In this document: piece by piece, positions 1 through 5,930 of the stretch
Position numbering within the stretch: position 1 is the stretch's first letter
How the letters are laid out: every line of letters starts with the position of its first letter
Source of the DNA: Alphaproteobacteria bacterium
Lineage (GTDB): Bacteria; Pseudomonadota; Alphaproteobacteria; RF32; CAG-239
Assembly: GCA_017546885.1 (NCBI GenBank)
Contig: JAFYRQ010000036.1
Span: forward strand, 1-11,722
Length of the DNA: 11,722 nt
Direction of reading: 5' to 3'
The notes under the pieces: model-generated
Told to the model about the DNA's origin: nothing
Seen by the model: only the letters and a program-made list of their open reading frames with translations
Database searches by the model: none
Program-made: the position numbers and the translations under genes

Positions 1-1172
1 AATTAGAGGTTAATGCCGTCGGGCGAGTTATGAAAGAAATTGAACGAGAAGACGGAATTGCCGGTGAAAATCTGAAATTAACGATAGACAGCAGATTACA
101 GAAAAAGGCTTATGACTTGTTCGGAGAAGAAAGCGGTTCAGCGGTGGTGATAGATGTTAACAGCGGTGAAATTCTGACATTTTTATCTATGCCTTCTTAT
201 AATCCTAATGATTTTGTGCAAGGTGTCAGTCAGGAACTTTACGGAAGTTTGTTAAATGATGAAAAACAACCTTTGATAAATAAAACAATCAGCGGACGTT
301 ATTCTCCGGGATCTACTTTTAAGATGATAGTTGCTTTAGCTGCACTGGAAGCCGGGATTATAAAAAGAGATACAAAAGTTGGTTGTTACGGTAAAATAGA
401 TGTAGGCAATCACTTGTTCCACTGTTGGAAAAAAGAAGGTCACGGTCCGGTTAATTTGGAAGAAGCATTACAGCATTCTTGTGATATTTATTTTTATGAA
501 GTAGCTCAAAAAGTTGGTATTGATAAAATCGCGGCTATGGCGCGCAGATTTGGTTTAGGATCAAAAACCTCTCTAAATCTTGATGATGAAAAAGCCGGCA
601 TTATTCCTGATAAAGCTTGGAAATTGGCAAATTTGAAATCACCATGGCAAGGCGGTGAAACATTAATTGCCGGTATCGGTCAAGGATATATTTTGACTAC
701 ACCGTTACAGTTAGCGGTTATGACTGCACGAATCGCTAACGGCGGAAAAATGGTAGAACCGAGTTTGATACCGGTAAGTGAAGAAACAATTTCAAAATAT
801 AAAAGCATAAAAATAAATCCGGCCTATATGGCTTTAGTAAAAGAAGGTATGTGCAGTGTGGTTAATAAAACCGGCGGAACGGCATTTATGTCGCAGTTTG
901 ATTATAAGGGCAAAAAAATGTGCGGAAAAACCGGAACAACACAAGTAAGGCGTATTACTTTGCAAGAAAGACAGAGCGGAATCGTAAAACAAGAGGATAT
1001 GCCGTGGAAATATCGAAATCATGCTTTGTTTGTCGGATATGCCCCGCATGTAAATCCTAAATATGCCGTTGCGGTTTTGGTCGAACACGGAGGAGGCGGT
1101 TCAGCAGTTGCTGCCCCGATAGGTTCAAAGCTTTTGCAAGAAGCTCTGAAGTTGGATGAGGAGAAAAAATAG
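1..1172 (+). CDS. mrdA: Penicillin-binding protein 2 (peptidoglycan D,D-transpeptidase), 5'-truncated by the window
   Basis: This is the C-terminal part of the class B penicillin-binding protein that cross-links glycan strands in the periplasm during rod elongation. The reading frame is open from base 3, so the ATG at 30 is an internal methionine, not the start. Counting from that methionine, the transpeptidase motifs are in order: S95-T-F-K98 (SxxK, nucleophile S95) inside SPGSTFK, S150-C-D152 (an SxD in place of SxN, as in E. coli PBP2), and K300-T-G302. Roughly 390 residues are visible. E. coli PBP2 has 633, so the membrane anchor and the N-terminal pedestal lie upstream of the window. The TAG stop directly abuts the rodA ATG, which means an operon with coupled translation. 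FtsI is the alternative, but the adjacent rodA and the SxD motif favour PBP2. Confidence 0.95.
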   Translation, partial: LEVNAVGRVMKEIEREDGIAGENLKLTIDSRLQKKAYDLFGEESGSAVVIDVNSGEILTFLSMPSYNPNDFVQGVSQELYGSLLNDEKQPLINKTISGRYSPGSTFKMIVALAALEAGIIKRDTKVGCYGKIDVGNHLFHCWKKEGHGPVNLEEALQHSCDIYFYEVAQKVGIDKIAAMARRFGLGSKTSLNLDDEKAGIIPDKAWKLANLKSPWQGGETLIAGIGQGYILTTPLQLAVMTARIANGGKMVEPSLIPVSEETISKYKSIKINPAYMALVKEGMCSVVNKTGGTAFMSQFDYKGKKMCGKTGTTQVRRITLQERQSGIVKQEDMPWKYRNHALFVGYAPHVNPKYAVAVLVEHGGGGSAVAAPIGSKLLQEALKLDEEKK

Positions 1173-2309
1173 ATGTATAAGTATAAATCAGGTTTTAGAA
1201 ATCCGAATCTGACGTTAAAAGAAAAGTTATATAACTTAAATCTTACATATTTTTTCTTTATTTTTTTGTTGGGCGGAATCGGAGTAATGATGCTTTATTC
1301 TGCCGCAAACGGAGATTGGGATGTTTGGGCGCTAAAGCATTTTGTTCGTTTTGCTTTAGGTGTCAGTGTTATGGTTGTTTTGACATTTTGTGATATAAAA
1401 TTTTTTCTGCGGTATGCGTACTATTTCTATTTTGCAACTTTGTTTTTATTGATTGTTGTGGAGATAGCAGGGCATACGGGTATGGGAGCAACCAGATGGA
1501 TAAACCTCGGCTTTATGAAGCTTCAGCCGTCAGAATTAATGAAAATTGCTTTGGTTTTGGCTTTGGCTAAATATTTTCATTCTACCACTTTACAGAATAT
1601 AGAAACGGTAAGAGGAATTATTCAGCCGATTATGATGGCATCTGTTCCTGCAATTTTGATTATGATGCAGCCTGACTTGGGAACAGCTCTCATGTTGCTG
1701 TTTACTACGGGTGTAATCCTTTTTGTTGTCGGTGTGCAATTATGGAAATTTGTTATTGTCGGTGCAGGTGCCTTAGTGCTGTTGCCGATTGCATGGCATT
1801 TTTTGCACGATTACCAGCAAAAAAGAGTGCTTACTTTCTTAAATCCGGAAAGAGACCCTCTCGGAGCAGGATACCATATAATGCAATCAAAAATTGCTTT
1901 AGGCTCGGGTGGTGTTTTCGGTAAGGGGTTTTTGCACGGAACACAAAGCCATTTGAATTTTTTACCGGAAAAGCATACGGACTTTATTTTTACCATGTTA
2001 TCGGAAGAATTTGGGATTATAGGAGCTATTTTGGTTTTGTTCATAAACTTCTTGATTTTGATGTATAGCTATTCTTTTGCGCTTCGAACAACCAGTTATT
2101 TCGGTAAGTTGGTTATTATCGGTTTAACGACTAACTATTTTCTTTATATATTTATAAATATAGCCATGGTTTTAGGTTTGTTGCCTGTTGTGGGCGTACC
2201 TTTGCCGCTCATTTCCTATGGCGGTACGGTAATGCTCTCGGTTATGGCAAGTTTTGGTATTATAATGGCTATATATGTAAACAGGAATACTAATTTGGGA
2301 AAAGATTAA
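1173..2309 (+). CDS. rodA: Rod-shape SEDS peptidoglycan glycosyltransferase RodA
   Basis: A 378-residue polytopic inner-membrane protein of the SEDS family (RodA/FtsW/SpoVE). RodA polymerises lipid II into glycan strands in complex with PBP2. Visible family signatures are QPSE (118-121), QPDLGT (166-171), the periplasmic-loop stretch NPERDPLGAGYH (224-235), EKHTDF with D270 matching the catalytic aspartate of RodA proteins, and the C-terminal LPLISYGG. About ten hydrophobic segments can be counted and the length is normal for RodA. The ATG follows the mrdA stop with no gap, and a strong GAGGAG Shine-Dalgarno sequence lies about ten bases upstream inside mrdA. FtsW is less likely because the partner gene is mrdA and no division genes are nearby. 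Two tandem hairpins close the transcript. Confidence 0.96.
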   Translation: MYKYKSGFRNPNLTLKEKLYNLNLTYFFFIFLLGGIGVMMLYSAANGDWDVWALKHFVRFALGVSVMVVLTFCDIKFFLRYAYYFYFATLFLLIVVEIAGHTGMGATRWINLGFMKLQPSELMKIALVLALAKYFHSTTLQNIETVRGIIQPIMMASVPAILIMMQPDLGTALMLLFTTGVILFVVGVQLWKFVIVGAGALVLLPIAWHFLHDYQQKRVLTFLNPERDPLGAGYHIMQSKIALGSGGVFGKGFLHGTQSHLNFLPEKHTDFIFTMLSEEFGIIGAILVLFINFLILMYSYSFALRTTSYFGKLVIIGLTTNYFLYIFINIAMVLGLLPVVGVPLPLISYGGTVMLSVMASFGIIMAIYVNRNTNLGKD

Positions 2310-2315
2310 AAAAAT

Positions 2316-2338
2316 CCCACAGCTTAGAAGACTGTGGG
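2316..2338. terminator. Hairpin terminator, first of a tandem pair
   Basis: CCCACAG (2316-2322) pairs with CTGTGGG (2332-2338) around a 9-base loop. Read on the minus strand the stem is followed by A and then seven T, a classic intrinsic terminator for the lipoprotein transcript. Read on the plus strand the T-run starts only a few bases later (2344-2350), so it is a weaker terminator for mrdA-rodA. Confidence 0.8.
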
Positions 2339-2354
2339 GGAATATTTTTTGAAT

Positions 2355-2383
2355 AAAAAACCTCAGCATTGCTGAGGTTTTTT
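2355..2383. terminator. Symmetric bidirectional intrinsic terminator
   Basis: A perfect 13-base inverted repeat (AAAAAACCTCAGC / GCTGAGGTTTTTT) around the three-base loop ATT. The A-run and T-run make it a strong terminator on both strands. It serves rodA on the plus strand and the lipoprotein gene on the minus strand, starting 8 bases after the latter's stop codon. Confidence 0.92.
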
Positions 2384-2390
2384 ACTTTTC

Positions 2391-3464
2391 TTATTTTACA
2401 AAAAGCTGAACTTCCGCAACTTGGGATTTTTCATTAATTTTAGCATTCAAATTAATGCTTCCCGCATTAGCGCCCATGCTAACAACTTCGTTAAAAATAC
2501 GAGCAGCATGTTCTTGTGCTTCAGCTTTTGTTTTTGAATTTGAAACAGCTACAATTTCAAAAACAGCATTCGGTTTACGATTTAATGCTGATTTTACGGC
2601 CGTAGAAAGACCTTCTTTATAATCTACGTTTTTGTCAGCAAAGCGAACAGAGAATAAAGGCAAGTTATTTGCAACAACTTGTTTATTTTGTGGCAAAGGT
2701 CTGCTGATGCGTTTTACCGGTGAGGTAACAATAGGTTTTGTTGTGCGATGCATCATAACCGGACGAGATACAACGGCACCGGTATTACTTCCGGTTTTAA
2801 CACTTTCACGCAATCCGTCGATTTCCTGGCTTGATTGGATGGCGCTTTGTTGTTGGAAGTTTGCTGCGCCGGTAACATTTTCGTTTAATGCAGCAGCTTT
2901 TTGAGCAATAGTCATGGCTTCGTTTTGAAGTTCACGTAATTGCTTGTGATCTTCATCTACGGCACCGGAAATGCTAAAGGCAGCAGAAATTGCATTTTCC
3001 AAATAGGTAACGGATGTTAAAGTATCGGATGTTTTTGCCGAAAGATTTTCCAAAGCATTGGCATTGGCAAACATTGTTTGTACGTTACCTTGAGCTTGTT
3101 GAAGCATAGCATACATATTCGGGTTGCCCGGAGTTGTGCCTGATTGAAGTTTTGTTTCTACATTAGAAACGGTTTTTTGATAAAGAGTTGCATTGTTTGA
3201 AATATTTGCATTAATTTTTTCCAATTCTCTCTCGTTAGATTTTTGAGCTTGAGAAATTAATTTCAATTCTTGTCTGAAAGCAGTAACTCTTTGTCCTACA
3301 AAAGTTCCGGTATAAGAACCGTCAACAACGTTTGAACTTTTAGCATAAATGCCTTCTTGCGAATCAGAACCCAAGAGCGAAGGAAAAGAACTTCCGTCGG
3401 AAGCACAACCGCTAAGACCTAATACACAAATTGCCGCAAGCGTATTTAAAGCAATATTTTTCAT
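2391..3464 (-). CDS. Outer-membrane lipoprotein with coiled-coil region and diverged OmpA-like C-terminal domain
   Basis: Not assignable to a named gene. The 357-residue protein begins with a lipoprotein signal peptide: two positive-side residues, a hydrophobic core and the lipobox L-S-G-C20. Alanine at +2 predicts Lol sorting to the outer membrane. Residues about 55-225 are rich in A, N, Q and E and look helical or coiled-coil. Residues about 226-265 form a proline-rich, basic linker. The C-terminus (about 268-357) has a beta-alpha-beta look, with VRFADKNVDY, a helix containing R323, and a final strand ending in FVK. It recalls an OmpA-like fold but lacks the canonical NxxLSxxR motif, so peptidoglycan binding is unproven. 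I recall similar C-termini in uncharacterised Rhodospirillales lipoproteins, but this was not checked. The gene is monocistronic with an AAAGG Shine-Dalgarno sequence; no convincing promoter was found. Confidence 0.85.
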   Translation of the reverse strand: MKNIALNTLAAICVLGLSGCASDGSSFPSLLGSDSQEGIYAKSSNVVDGSYTGTFVGQRVTAFRQELKLISQAQKSNERELEKINANISNNATLYQKTVSNVETKLQSGTTPGNPNMYAMLQQAQGNVQTMFANANALENLSAKTSDTLTSVTYLENAISAAFSISGAVDEDHKQLRELQNEAMTIAQKAAALNENVTGAANFQQQSAIQSSQEIDGLRESVKTGSNTGAVVSRPVMMHRTTKPIVTSPVKRISRPLPQNKQVVANNLPLFSVRFADKNVDYKEGLSTAVKSALNRKPNAVFEIVAVSNSKTKAEAQEHAARIFNEVVSMGANAGSINLNAKINEKSQVAEVQLFVK

Positions 3465-3482
3465 TTAACAACTACCTTTATA

Positions 3483-3500
3483 TAAAAATTTAAATTTTTA
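3483..3500. repeat. AT palindrome, copy 1 (18 bases)
   Basis: TAAAAATTTAAATTTTTA is perfectly self-complementary and lies about 20 bases upstream of the lipoprotein start codon. Its 14-base core AAAATTTAAATTTT recurs at 3594-3607. In such AT-rich DNA this may be chance. Confidence 0.5.
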
Positions 3501-3593
3501 ACCTAATGTTTTTTTACACTTTTATCTGATTTTGTAAAGATAATTCTGTATGTTTATGGTAACAAAATATACGTATTTGGAAAAATAATAAAA

Positions 3594-3607
3594 AAAATTT
3601 AAATTTT
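3594..3607. repeat. AT palindrome, copy 2 (14-base core)
   Basis: An exact second copy of the core AAAATTTAAATTTT, 109 bases from the first. It lies just upstream of the tRNA promoter. It could be a protein-binding site or intrinsically bent DNA, or just low-complexity sequence. Confidence 0.45.
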
Positions 3608-3619
3608 GATAAATTTTGC

Positions 3620-3648
3620 TTGCAAAAAAAAATAAAAGAATGTATTAA
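3620..3648 (+). promoter_or_regulatory. Sigma-70-type promoter of tRNA-Arg
   Basis: TTGCAA (-35, 3620-3625), a 17-base spacer and TATTAA (-10, 3643-3648). The predicted start is near 3655, about 16 bases before the mature tRNA. Spacing and position are right; hexamer matches are four and five of six. Confidence 0.65.
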
Positions 3649-3670
3649 GAGTGTCGTAACGAGAAAATAT

Positions 3671-3747
3671 GCGCTCGTAGCTCAATTGGATAGAGCATCT
3701 GACTACGGATCAGAAGGTTGTGAGTTCGAATCCCGCCGAGCGCGCCA
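3671..3747 (+). tRNA. tRNA-Arg (anticodon ACG), CCA encoded
   Basis: A full cloverleaf folds by eye. The acceptor stem GCGCTCG/CGAGCGC is perfect, the D-arm is GCTC/GAGC, the anticodon stem is TCTGA/TCAGA with loop CTACGGA, the variable loop is AGGTT and the T-loop is TTCGAAT. The discriminator G and CCA are encoded (3744-3747). The anticodon ACG is at 3705-3707; A34 should be deaminated to inosine by TadA so that it reads CGU, CGC and CGA. The T-stem GTGAG/CCCGC holds one G-U pair and an A-C mismatch (52-62), which is unusual. The gene has its own promoter and a terminator 7 bases after CCA, so it is a single-gene unit. Confidence 0.97.
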
Positions 3748-3753
3748 TAAACT

Positions 3754-3776
3754 ACCGCCCGAAAGGGCGGTTTTTT
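3754..3776 (+). terminator. Intrinsic terminator of tRNA-Arg
   Basis: ACCGCCC and GGGCGGT pair around a GAAA tetraloop and are followed by six T in total. It is a textbook Rho-independent terminator, placed directly after the tRNA. Confidence 0.95.
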
Positions 3777-3803
3777 GTTGATATTATTAAACTTTTATAT
3801 AGA
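3775..3803 (+). promoter_or_regulatory. Possible promoter of the skp-like gene
   Basis: TTGTTG (3775-3780), a 17-base spacer and TATAGA (3798-3803). The -35 partly overlaps the T-tract of the tRNA terminator. Some promoter must lie in 3777-3863, since the tRNA unit is terminated just before. Other AT-rich hexamers nearby are possible. Confidence 0.35.
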
Positions 3804-3863
3804 CTTTTATTGTTATTGATATTAATTTTATATGCAGATGATTAATAAAAGAAAGGATGAATA

Positions 3864-4319
3864 ATGAATAAAAAAGTTGTTGTTTTGACAGGTGTGCTTG
3901 CTTTGGTGCTTGGTGTGGCTGTCGGTTGTTTTATCGGATGTAACAAATCTAAAGTTGCCGTAGTTAATATTCAAAGAGTTGTTAACAGCTCAGAACAAGT
4001 GCAAATGTTAAAAAATGAACAAATTGCAAAATCACAAGAATTGGCAAAATGGTTAGAAGAATCTCAAAAAGAAGTTGATGGCGAAAAGAATAAAGATAAG
4101 AAAGAAGCTCTTTTGAAGAAATATGGTGAAGAATTTGCTCAAAAAAGAGATGAACTCGCAAAAGAATATGCTCAAAAACTTCAAAATATTGATGAAAGCA
4201 TCACTCAAACCATCGTTAATGAAGCTAAAGATAAAGGATACAGTTTAGTATTGACAAAGACAGTAGCAATTTACGGCGGTGATGATATTACTGAAGAAGT
4301 AATGAAAGTTATAGAATAA
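3864..4319 (+). CDS. Skp/OmpH-family periplasmic chaperone-like protein
   Basis: A 151-residue protein with the layout of the Skp/OmpH family, trimeric chaperones that hold unfolded outer-membrane proteins in the periplasm. A hydrophobic N-terminus (about 4-25) leads into the first strand KVAVVNIQRVVNSSEQ (typically a VDxxxVxxxS-like start). A long, charged helical hairpin rich in K, E and Q follows (about 45-115), then a short C-terminal strand with the YSLVLTK pattern. The length is slightly below the family's usual ~160. The start is supported by the Shine-Dalgarno sequence AAAGGATG. Oddly, the N-terminus carries two cysteines (C22, C26), each in a loose lipobox-like context (AVGC, FIGC). 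It may therefore be lipid-anchored or uncleaved instead of soluble. It stands alone, not between bamA and lpxD as Skp usually does, so the symbol is left blank. Confidence 0.85.
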   Translation: MNKKVVVLTGVLALVLGVAVGCFIGCNKSKVAVVNIQRVVNSSEQVQMLKNEQIAKSQELAKWLEESQKEVDGEKNKDKKEALLKKYGEEFAQKRDELAKEYAQKLQNIDESITQTIVNEAKDKGYSLVLTKTVAIYGGDDITEEVMKVIE

Positions 4320-4328
4320 AAAATGAAG

Positions 4329-4351
4329 CGGGGTTGAAAAACCCCGTTTTT
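4329..4351. terminator. Intrinsic terminator between the skp-like gene and the HAD gene
   Basis: CGGGGTT and AACCCCG pair around a GAAA loop, followed by TTTTT on the plus strand (4347-4351). It is strong for the skp-like gene. The same stem on the minus strand is followed by CTTCATTTTTT, so it is weaker but may still end the rpmH-to-HAD transcript. The T-run overlaps the HAD stop codon. Confidence 0.9.
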
Positions 4352-5222
4352 ATTTTGTCTTATCCTTTTTATGTTTTTGGATAAGTAAATCTTCTTCCTT
4401 TGCCCCGCTTTGTTTTTCAAGAAGATTTCTGAATAAAGTTTTTACATCGACTTTAGAACCATAGGCAATTTGACAACGTTTCAACGTTTTTGACATTTTT
4501 GTTCCTAAAATGTCAGATAAACTGCAATTAAATAATGATTTTTCAAGAAAGCTGTCAAGTTTGCTGATGTGTACGGCTGTCATTCCCAGTTGTTGAGCTA
4601 CTTTGATATTGTTTTTACTGTCATCTAAAAGGACTGATTCTTCAACACAAGCTTTGTGTTTATCAAAAAAAGGCTGCCAGCTTTTTATATCTGTTTTCAG
4701 CTGCATATTATTATCTTCTATTCCGCTTACCGGAATTTTTTTACTTCCGAGAAATACGGTCATTTTGGAAGGTAATTTTTCTCCTTGCAATAAATTTTCT
4801 TTGATTTTATCTGACGGCATGTCGTGAATTACTCTTTGCCATGCTGCTCCCGCAATGGATGAAAGACCGTCACTTCGTATTACAATATCTCCATGTTTTC
4901 CCAATCTGTTCATAAATTCTTTTAACGATGGGTCTGGTGCTATTAAGTTAAAATCAAGACTTTTAACTAAATTTTTGCAGTATTCATCAAATTTTTTATC
5001 ATCTCCGCAATATTCACGAGCAAACTTAAATAGTCCGTTAGGACCACCTGCTTTTTTTATTTTTGGGAGTTCTCTGAGCAATTTTTTTCGCCCATGAACT
5101 TTTGCTAAACATTTTATGCTTTTATATATGAACGACAGATAGAATCGACGATTTGAATAACTGTTAATTACTCCGTTAATATCGATTACAACAATACCTT
5201 TTTTCTTGTCGGGTGCGTTCAT
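4350..5222 (-). CDS. HAD-superfamily hydrolase-like protein, substrate unknown
   Basis: A 290-residue cytoplasmic protein with the core motifs of the haloacid dehalogenase fold: motif I IDINGV (D14-I-N16), motif II IRSDG with S117, and motif IV LLDDS (D200-D201). A helical insertion lies between motifs I and II (about 21-100), a position used by C1 caps. D14 is the expected nucleophile. N16 replaces the usual general-acid aspartate of phosphatases, so activity may be weak or different in type. A lysine-rich C-terminal tail (about 245-290) extends past the core. The start has an AGAGG Shine-Dalgarno sequence eight bases upstream. It follows engB by 56 bases with no clear terminator, so it is probably co-transcribed. 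A lone TATAAT (5240-5245, minus strand) without a good -35 could also drive it. No substrate can be named. Confidence 0.8.
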   Translation of the reverse strand: MNAPDKKKGIVVIDINGVINSYSNRRFYLSFIYKSIKCLAKVHGRKKLLRELPKIKKAGGPNGLFKFAREYCGDDKKFDEYCKNLVKSLDFNLIAPDPSLKEFMNRLGKHGDIVIRSDGLSSIAGAAWQRVIHDMPSDKIKENLLQGEKLPSKMTVFLGSKKIPVSGIEDNNMQLKTDIKSWQPFFDKHKACVEESVLLDDSKNNIKVAQQLGMTAVHISKLDSFLEKSLFNCSLSDILGTKMSKTLKRCQIAYGSKVDVKTLFRNLLEKQSGAKEEDLLIQKHKKDKTK

Positions 5223-5268
5223 TTGCTAAACCTCTGTTTATTATACTAATATAAAAAAGAGACTCTGA

Positions 5269-5287
5269 CAAATATTTTTTATATTTG
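5269..5287. repeat. AT-rich inverted repeat at the engB stop codon
   Basis: CAAATAT (5269-5275) and ATATTTG (5281-5287) pair around five T on the plus strand. The repeat spans the engB stop codon. On the engB transcript it has no U-run directly after it, so it is a poor terminator. It might instead act in mRNA stability or in partial read-through to the HAD gene. Confidence 0.4.
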
Positions 5288-5929
5288 AGCCAGTCTAGCT
5301 ATTTCTGCTCTCAGCTCGTCTATTCCTTTATTCTTTTCAGAACTGGTCGGAATTATTTCGATATGTGCGGCCGGATGTTCTTTTAGCATTTTTTGGGTTT
5401 CGTTGATTATCTTTGTCAAAGCAACAGATGAAATTTTATCGGCTTTTGTTAAAACTATCTGATAATTAACGGCTGCTTTATCCAGCATCTCCATAATTTC
5501 TTTGTCAACTTTTTTTATGCCATGACGAGAATCGATAAGCAAAAATACTCGTTTGAGGTTTACTCGTCCTTGCAGATAAGCAAAAATCATTTTTTGCCAT
5601 TTCTTTACTAATGATTCCGGAGCTTGAGCGAATCCGTATCCGGGCATATCTACCATATATAATTTATCAGCTAAATTAAAGTAATTCAGTTGTTGCGTTC
5701 TTCCCGGTGTTCCTGATGTTTTAGCTAAAGTTTTTCTGCCGGTAAGGGCATTAATAAGGCTGGATTTACCGACGTTGGAACGTCCGGCAAAAGCTATTTC
5801 ATCAAGAATATTATCAGGAGGCAACTGTTCTAAATTTGCGACTCCTAACATAAACTGGCAAGAAGAGGCAAACAGGTTTTTACCTGTTGCCAATTCTTCT
5901 CCGGTATATTTTGAATCTTCTTTTATCAT
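5279..5929 (-). CDS. engB: Ribosome biogenesis GTPase EngB (YsxC/YihA)
   Basis: A 216-residue TRAFAC-class GTPase needed for late assembly of the large ribosomal subunit. The GTP-binding motifs are complete and in order: G1 GRSNVGKS (49-56), G2 within GTPGRTQ (73-79), G3 DMPG (94-97), G4 TKAD (161-164) and G5 TSS (195-197). GTPGRTQ followed by an N-x-F stretch is typical of EngB compared with Era or Der. The length is normal with a short N-terminal extension. The ATG lies one base beyond the yidC stop, and its Shine-Dalgarno AAGG sits inside the last yidC codons, so translation is probably coupled to yidC. The order yidC-engB is common in Alphaproteobacteria. Confidence 0.96.
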   Translation of the reverse strand: MIKEDSKYTGEELATGKNLFASSCQFMLGVANLEQLPPDNILDEIAFAGRSNVGKSSLINALTGRKTLAKTSGTPGRTQQLNYFNLADKLYMVDMPGYGFAQAPESLVKKWQKMIFAYLQGRVNLKRVFLLIDSRHGIKKVDKEIMEMLDKAAVNYQIVLTKADKISSVALTKIINETQKMLKEHPAAHIEIIPTSSEKNKGIDELRAEIARLAQI

Positions 5930-5930
5930 C

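Noticed and set aside
30..32. ATG at 30 as the start of the first gene
   Set aside because: The frame is open to the window edge, and the missing N-terminal part of PBP2 must lie upstream.
2632..2904. A 90-codon plus-strand frame inside the lipoprotein gene
   Set aside because: It is antisense to the lipoprotein reading frame, which has signal peptide, ribosome binding site and terminator; this frame has none of these.
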